NCBI GenBank assembly: GCA_964369955.1 | Contig: CAYJFQ010000005.1 | Coordinates: 1 to 64,000, forward strand | Reading direction: 5' to 3' | From: CAYJFQ01 sp964369955 | GTDB lineage: Bacteria; Bacillota_I; Bacilli_A; Erysipelotrichales; Erysipelotrichaceae | DNA length: 64,000 nt | In this document: one piece after another, positions 59,411 to 64,000 of the stretch | How positions within the stretch are numbered: the first letter of the stretch is position 1 | How the letters are laid out: the number at the start of each line of letters is the position of its first letter | Made by a program: the position numbers and the translations under genes | Notes under the pieces: model-generated | Told to the model about the DNA's origin: nothing | Databases searched by the model: none | Seen by the model: the letters and a program-made list of their open reading frames with translations, nothing else

Positions 59411-59995
59411 ATGAAAAAAATTTTAGTGATTTTAAGTGTAGCGCTATTAGTTATCGGTTGTAGTGAAAGCGAAGTTCCAACCGTTGAGTTTCCTGATTAT
59501 GATAATGAAGTAATTAATTCTTTGAATGTTGCGGATTTATCTGATTATGAAAAGGTTGGGACTACTAGTGCATGGATTAAAGAGATTGATTTAGATACAG
59601 TTATGGAATTATATGAAGATGAAGCTGATTTTGTCTTATATGTTGGTTTTCCAGGATGTAATTATTGCCAACATTTAATCGAAGTATTAGAAGAAACAGC
59701 TAGAGAAGCTGAAGTGCCTTTCGCATATTGGCCAATTACTGTTGAAGATTATGACAATCCAGCTTACCAAGAGTTTATGACTTATAACGATAAATTTTTA
59801 GAAGTGGATTCTGAAACTGATGAAAAGGTACTTTACATGCCTTATGTAACTGTTATTGATGAAGGTGAAATCATTTATAGTCAAATTGGTACAGTTTCAA
59901 GTCATAATGCTTATGAGCGTGATTTGAATGAAAATGAGGTTAAATTAATTAAAAACCGTATTTTCGATGCATTAACAACAATGTTTGAAGAATAG
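59411..59995 (+). CDS. Thioredoxin-like lipoprotein
   Basis: The 194-residue protein has a lipoprotein signal with LVIGC lipobox (C17) and a thioredoxin fold with FPGCNYC (C83, C86). It would be tethered outside the cell and may reduce or make disulfides, or serve peroxide defence. AAAGGAG precedes the ATG, 15 nt after HlyIII, so it is probably co-transcribed. Acidic residues are unusually frequent. Confidence 0.82.
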   Translation: MKKILVILSVALLVIGCSESEVPTVEFPDYDNEVINSLNVADLSDYEKVGTTSAWIKEIDLDTVMELYEDEADFVLYVGFPGCNYCQHLIEVLEETAREAEVPFAYWPITVEDYDNPAYQEFMTYNDKFLEVDSETDEKVLYMPYVTVIDEGEIIYSQIGTVSSHNAYERDLNENEVKLIKNRIFDALTTMFEE

Positions 59996-60010
59996 GGAGA
60001 AAAAATTAAA

Positions 60011-60922
60011 ATGAGAGAACCAGTTTTAGTAATTTTAGCAGCAGGAATGGGCTCACGTTATGGCGGACTAAAACAAATTGATGCAATTGGAGATAATGGT
60101 GAATCAATTATTGATTTTTCAATTTTCGATGCAATTAAAGCAGGATTTAAAAAAGTTTATTTAATTATCAAAGAAGAGCATCGCGATGTTTTTGAGAATA
60201 GTCTAGGAAAAAAGATTCGTCCATTTATTGATGTTGAATATGTATATCAAGATTTGGATGTTTTACCAGCAGGATTTAAAAGGCCGCAAGAACGTGTTAA
60301 GCCTTGGGGAACTACTCATGCGCTATTAGCTTGTAAAGGCAAGGTTAATGGTCCTTTTGCGATTATTAATGCAGATGATTATTATGGGGCTCAATCATTT
60401 AAAATGATATATGAATTCTTAAAAAATGAAGTTAGCAATAAAGCTTATGGAATAGTAGCATTTGAAATTGGAAAAACTGTTAGTGATAACGGCTCAGTTA
60501 CTCGTGCTATTTGTACATCAGAAGATGATTATATGACGGATATTGTAGAAATTCAAAAAATCTTTAAAGATGGTGATAATATTTACTACGAAGAAAATGA
60601 TAAGAAGATTAATTTAAAAGGTGATGAATCTACTAGTATGAATTACTGGGGATTTGATGAGAGTATCTTTGAGTTAGCTGAAGAGAATTTCACAGATTTT
60701 ATGAGAAATGATTTTGCGGGAAATCCTTTAAAGTGCGAGTTGGTTATTCCTACTACAATTAGAGAGTTGCTAGCACAAGGGAAAATTAAAGTTAAAATGG
60801 GCACTTCAACTGAAAATTGGTTTGGCGTCACTTACCAAGAAGATAAGCCTTCTGTAGTAAAAGCTCTAAAAGAAATGAAAGAAAATAATGTCTATCCAAA
60901 AGACTTATGGGAGGTAAAATAG
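60011..60922 (+). CDS. Sugar-phosphate nucleotidyltransferase-like protein
   Basis: The 303-residue protein has a GT-A nucleotidyltransferase start LVILAAGMGSRYGGLKQID, a mid-chain INADDYYG metal site and KPWGTTHALLACKG. It resembles the nucleotidyltransferase family found widely in Firmicutes; the sugar and nucleotide are unknown. AGGGAGA precedes the ATG by 9 nt. The stop overlaps the GTG of the next gene by one base. Confidence 0.83.
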   Translation: MREPVLVILAAGMGSRYGGLKQIDAIGDNGESIIDFSIFDAIKAGFKKVYLIIKEEHRDVFENSLGKKIRPFIDVEYVYQDLDVLPAGFKRPQERVKPWGTTHALLACKGKVNGPFAIINADDYYGAQSFKMIYEFLKNEVSNKAYGIVAFEIGKTVSDNGSVTRAICTSEDDYMTDIVEIQKIFKDGDNIYYEENDKKINLKGDESTSMNYWGFDESIFELAEENFTDFMRNDFAGNPLKCELVIPTTIRELLAQGKIKVKMGTSTENWFGVTYQEDKPSVVKALKEMKENNVYPKDLWEVK

Positions 60923-62139
60923 TGAACTATCAATTAAGAAGAAACAATTTAATCAATACAATTAATGATAACAGCCTTATAGTTTTATTTTCTGGCGAAG
61001 AAGTATGTACTAATGCCGATGAGATTTATGATTTTCAATACAATAATAATTTCTATTATTTAACAGGAATTACTCAAAAAAATAGCGCACTTGTAATTAA
61101 GTGTTTAAATGGAGTTGTGAGTGAACAATTGTACTTATTAAAACATGATCCTGTTCGTGCTAAGTGGGATGGTGATGTTTTAAATCATCAAGTTGCTAGT
61201 GAATTAGCGATGATTTCAACTGTTAAGGAAATTGACATGTTAGAAAGAGATTTAAAGATGGCGGTTAAAACATCTAACATTGAAGATATCTATTTAGATT
61301 TAGAAAGTGTTAGAAGTGATTATTATCAAGGGATGCCATTTAGAAAATTTGTGAATAAGAATTACGCTGAATTAAGAATTCACAACGTTTTTAGAAACAT
61401 TGCATTACTTAGAAGTGTTAAAGATGAACAAGAAATTGCAATGATTCGTCAAGCTATTGCGATTACTAAAGCTGGTTTAGACCAAGCGAAAGCTGGTTTA
61501 AGACCTGGTATGCATGAGTTTCAAGTCGAAGCATTATTTAATTATGGTTTAAATGTTCACGGATGCAATAAGACAGCTTTTAAAACAATAGCTGCTAGTG
61601 GTAAGAATGCGACTGTTTTACATTATGTAAGTAATGATGCAGTTATTCCAGAGGGTAGTTTAATGTTATTAGATTTAGGCGCTCGCTTTAAAGGATATCG
61701 TGCCGACATTACTCGTACTTATCCGGTTAGCGGTAAGTTTGATGAACGTCAAAAATTATTATATTCAATTGTTTTAAATGGACAAAAAATTGTTATTGAT
61801 GCAGTTAAGCCAGGAGTTACTTGTAATGGCCTAAATCAATTACTAAGAGATTATTATGTAAGCACTTTAACACAAGTTGGCTTAATTAAAACACCTGAAG
61901 AACTTAATGAATATTATTGGCATGGGGTATCTCACAGTTTAGGTTTAGATACTCATGATGTTGGAATTTTGGGGGATCAACCTTTAGTTCCTGGAAATGT
62001 TATTACTGTTGAACCAGGTCTATATATTGGCGCTTGGGATATTGGGATTCGTATTGAAGATGATATCTTAGTTACAGATAATGGTTATGAGAATTTAAGT
62101 GCAGCGATTGCTAAAGAGATTGTAGACTTAGAGGTATAA
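60922..62139 (+). CDS. pepP: M24B Xaa-Pro aminopeptidase
   Basis: The protein (405 residues from GTG 60922, 7 nt after GGGAGG) has the aminopeptidase P N-domain (about 1-165) and the metal residues of the pita-bread domain: LLDLGARFKGYRADITRTYP (two Asp), GVSHSLGLDTHDVG (His), TVEPGLYIG (Glu) and GIRIEDDILV (Glu). It removes N-terminal residues before proline. An ATG at 60907 lies upstream of the ribosome site and is rejected. Confidence 0.9.
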   Translation: MNYQLRRNNLINTINDNSLIVLFSGEEVCTNADEIYDFQYNNNFYYLTGITQKNSALVIKCLNGVVSEQLYLLKHDPVRAKWDGDVLNHQVASELAMISTVKEIDMLERDLKMAVKTSNIEDIYLDLESVRSDYYQGMPFRKFVNKNYAELRIHNVFRNIALLRSVKDEQEIAMIRQAIAITKAGLDQAKAGLRPGMHEFQVEALFNYGLNVHGCNKTAFKTIAASGKNATVLHYVSNDAVIPEGSLMLLDLGARFKGYRADITRTYPVSGKFDERQKLLYSIVLNGQKIVIDAVKPGVTCNGLNQLLRDYYVSTLTQVGLIKTPEELNEYYWHGVSHSLGLDTHDVGILGDQPLVPGNVITVEPGLYIGAWDIGIRIEDDILVTDNGYENLSAAIAKEIVDLEV

Positions 62140-62140
62140 A

Positions 62141-63127
62141 ATGTCTTTTAAAGTTAGTAGGTTAGGTTTTGGTGGCATCTCTATCCAAAATTTTAATCCC
62201 GCAGTTGCAAGAGAGATTCTCATCAAAATGCAAGAAGATGAATGTTATATGATCGACAGTGCTAAGGGTTATACTGTTAGTGAGAGCTATTTTGGTGAAG
62301 CATTAAAAGAAATTAGAAATAATTTCTTTTTAGCTAGTAAAAGTATGGCTAGGAATTACCAGAGTATGAAAAATGATATCCTTGATAGTTTAGTTAAGTT
62401 TCAAACAAACTACTTAGATCTTTACCAAGTTCACAATTTAAATAGTCAAACAGAGCTAGATATTTTACTTAGTGAAGATGGAGCTTACAAAGCTCTGTTA
62501 GAGGCTAAAGAAAAGGGCCTTATTAAGCATATAGGAGTTACTAGTCATTCAATTGATTTTAGCAAAACACTTGTTGAGAGTGGTTTATTCGAGAGCATCA
62601 TGTTGCCGTATAATTTAGTAGAAGAACAAGCAGAAGTTATTTTCAAGAGGGCGAAAGAGTTAAAGATGGTAACTATCGCAATGAAACCTCTATGTGGTGG
62701 TGTTTTACAAGATGTTGAGATAGCTTTAAGATTTTTTAATAAAAATGATTGTTGTGATATAGTTTTAGTAGGAATGGAAAGTGTGAAGCAATACAACACT
62801 AATCTCCAAGCATTAAAAGATAGATTTACAACAATTGACCAAGAGAGAACGTTAACGATCAAACAAGAACTTGGAAATAGTTTTTGTCGTCGTTGTGGAT
62901 ACTGCCTACCTTGTCCAGCAGGAATTAACATTCCTTTTCAGTGGTTAGTAGATGGATATTTAAATAGATACGATTTAAAAGAGTGGGCAAAACAAAGATA
63001 TTATAGTCAAAACACTAGAGCCTCTAGTTGTGTAGGTTGTAAACAATGTGAATCTTTGTGTCCGTATGACTTGAATATATCAGAAAAGATGAATTCAATA
63101 GCAAAGGAATTTAATGATGAGCTTTAA
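62141..63127 (+). CDS. Aldo/keto reductase with C-terminal 4Fe-4S ferredoxin domain
   Basis: The 328-residue protein has an AKR barrel (GFGGISIQ, DSAKGYTVSESYFGEALKEI, YLDLYQVHN, KHIGVTSHS, AMKPLCGG) and two cysteine clusters at the end, RRCGYCLPCPAGINIP and CVGCKQCESLCPYDLN. AKR proteins of this fusion form are common in anaerobes; ferredoxin-linked reduction is likely. The catalytic Lys/His positions can be seen but the substrate is unknown. It overlaps the Trk gene by 11 nt. Confidence 0.87.
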   Translation: MSFKVSRLGFGGISIQNFNPAVAREILIKMQEDECYMIDSAKGYTVSESYFGEALKEIRNNFFLASKSMARNYQSMKNDILDSLVKFQTNYLDLYQVHNLNSQTELDILLSEDGAYKALLEAKEKGLIKHIGVTSHSIDFSKTLVESGLFESIMLPYNLVEEQAEVIFKRAKELKMVTIAMKPLCGGVLQDVEIALRFFNKNDCCDIVLVGMESVKQYNTNLQALKDRFTTIDQERTLTIKQELGNSFCRRCGYCLPCPAGINIPFQWLVDGYLNRYDLKEWAKQRYYSQNTRASSCVGCKQCESLCPYDLNISEKMNSIAKEFNDEL

Positions 63128-64000
63128 AAAAAAATCAACTAAAATGTTAACTGCCCATCCAATGAGAACTATTTCAACAATGTTCTTGTTGTTGGCGTTT
63201 TCTGGAGCAATCTTATTAAGTTTGCCTATCGCTAATAATGGTGAGGTTTTAAGTTTTGTCGACAACTTGTTTACGGCAACTAGTTCGGTATGTGTAACGG
63301 GTTTGGCCACAACTATTGTTGTAGAGCAGTATAGTATATTTGGACAGTTAGTAATCTTGTTCTTAATTCAAGTTGGCGGTTTAGGGTTGATGACATTTTT
63401 TGCGTTTTTAATGATCGCATTAGGTCAGAAGTTAAGAATTGGTGAAAAAACTTTAATGCAAGAAGCTTTAAATAAGGATTCTTTAAAAGATATTACAGGG
63501 TTTATTTTAAAGGTTATTAAGTACACTTTCTTTTTTGAGAGTGTAGGTTTTATTTTATTTAGTTTTGTCTTTGTTGGAGAGTTTGGAGTTGTGAAAGGGC
63601 TATATTATGCTTTATTCCATGCAATTTCTGCTTTTTGTAATGCTGGTTTAGATTTAGTTGGCGGAACTAGTTTTCTAGCTTACCAAACTAACATTCTGGT
63701 TAATGTAACTACGATGTTTTTAATTGTAGCTGGTGGCTTAGGCTTTGCAGTGTGGTGGGATTTATCAACTAATTATCGTCCAGTACTTTTTAATCCTAAA
63801 ATGTATAAAAATGCTTACCAACACTTAAGGGTTCATACTAAAATCGTTTTAAAAACAACAGCATTATTGCTAGTCATGGCTTTTGTGTTGTTTTTAGGGA
63901 TTGAGTATAGCAATCTTAATTCGATTGGTAGTTTGAATTTTTTTGATAAAGCAATGGTATCTAGTTTCCAATCAGTTACCTTAAGAACAGCAGGTTTTTC
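63117..64000 (+). CDS. ktrB: Ktr/Trk potassium transporter membrane subunit (partial)
   Basis: The gene continues past the window end. From ATG 63117 (8 nt after AAAGGA) the reading frame gives MSFKKKSTKMLTAHPMRT and 294 visible residues with TATSSVCVTGL, ISAFCNAGLDLVGG and SFQSVTLRTAGF, the pore-loop signatures of KtrB/TrkH potassium channels. It takes up K+ with a KtrA/TrkA regulatory partner, which should follow. It overlaps the AKR stop by 11 nt. Confidence 0.9.
   Translation, partial: MSFKKKSTKMLTAHPMRTISTMFLLLAFSGAILLSLPIANNGEVLSFVDNLFTATSSVCVTGLATTIVVEQYSIFGQLVILFLIQVGGLGLMTFFAFLMIALGQKLRIGEKTLMQEALNKDSLKDITGFILKVIKYTFFFESVGFILFSFVFVGEFGVVKGLYYALFHAISAFCNAGLDLVGGTSFLAYQTNILVNVTTMFLIVAGGLGFAVWWDLSTNYRPVLFNPKMYKNAYQHLRVHTKIVLKTTALLLVMAFVLFLGIEYSNLNSIGSLNFFDKAMVSSFQSVTLRTAGF

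Noticed and set aside
1..64000. Mycoplasma-type code with TGA as Trp
   Set aside because: Many genes end in TGA with correct family lengths and with the next gene overlapping the TGA.
1..64000. Prophage, IS element, CRISPR array or tRNA cluster
   Set aside because: No integrase, transposase, terminal repeats, regularly spaced repeats or cloverleaf sequences were seen; base use is uniform.

Overview
The window is AT-rich, gene-dense chromosomal DNA of a low-GC Gram-positive (Bacillota) lineage. TGA is used as a normal stop, most genes have AGGAG-type ribosome binding sites, and intrinsic hairpin-plus-T terminators separate the units. Housekeeping genes (rpsO, pnp, gmk-priA-rsmB-rlmN-prpC-prkC-rsgA-rpe-thiN-rpmB, ktrB) look like those of Erysipelotrichia or Mollicutes-related Firmicutes; I cannot name the species. 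A glycyl radical enzyme, several radical SAM proteins and PTS sugar uptake suggest an anaerobic or microaerophilic fermenter. No rRNA, tRNA, CRISPR array, insertion sequence or phage gene was seen. No gene-free stretch exceeds about 160 bases.

Layout. 1-3.7 kb: a DUF2130 protein, a DsrE-like protein, a Nif3-like protein and a VanY-type peptidase. 3.8-10 kb: a sugar-phosphate operon (HAD phosphatase, ManA, SIS isomerase, MFS permease, cupin-type GPI, second HAD, NagA). 10-13 kb: a reverse-strand unit (UPF0303, a degenerate M28-like membrane protein, a membrane protein), then a forward membrane protein. 13.2-17.9 kb: a neutral-ceramidase-family hydrolase, NanE and a complete mannose-class PTS (IIC, IID, IIA, IIB). 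18-25 kb: cupin GPI, a 584-residue two-part PMI, a second ManA, a GntR regulator, a second ceramidase-family hydrolase, a PHP phosphoesterase and NagB. 25.1-28.6 kb: a glycyl radical enzyme of unassigned type, its activase and a TfoX-domain protein. 28.6-33.5 kb: cls, an SDR and deoC on the reverse strand, then a divergent GntR and HAD. 33.7-38.5 kb: rpsO, a class II aldolase, then NagB-HxlA-HxlB-TIM barrel-hydrolase. 38.6-47.3 kb: small stress-type proteins, pnp, a DMT exporter, MarR-MATE, a metallophosphoesterase, YtqB and YtqA. 47.4-64 kb: the gmk-to-rpmB cluster, RNA modification enzymes, haemolysin III, a thioredoxin lipoprotein, a nucleotidyltransferase, a Xaa-Pro peptidase, an aldo/keto reductase and the start of a Ktr/Trk potassium transporter.

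How it fits together. The first 38 kb is dominated by amino-sugar and hexose-phosphate catabolism: one PTS, NanE, NagA, two NagB, two cupin GPIs, three PMI-type proteins, a UPF0309 SIS protein, three Cof-type HAD phosphatases, and an HxlA/HxlB pair that could turn NagB-derived fructose-6-phosphate into pentose phosphate. The most unusual elements are two signal-less, motif-complete ceramidase-family zinc hydrolases inside these operons, and a glycyl radical enzyme with a GCGE active site and a two-cluster activase next to them. NagR-like operators (core TATATACAA) lie before at least two of the sugar operons. A second theme is leaderless translation: four genes without a Shine-Dalgarno sequence have their ATG 6-7 nt after a good -10 box.
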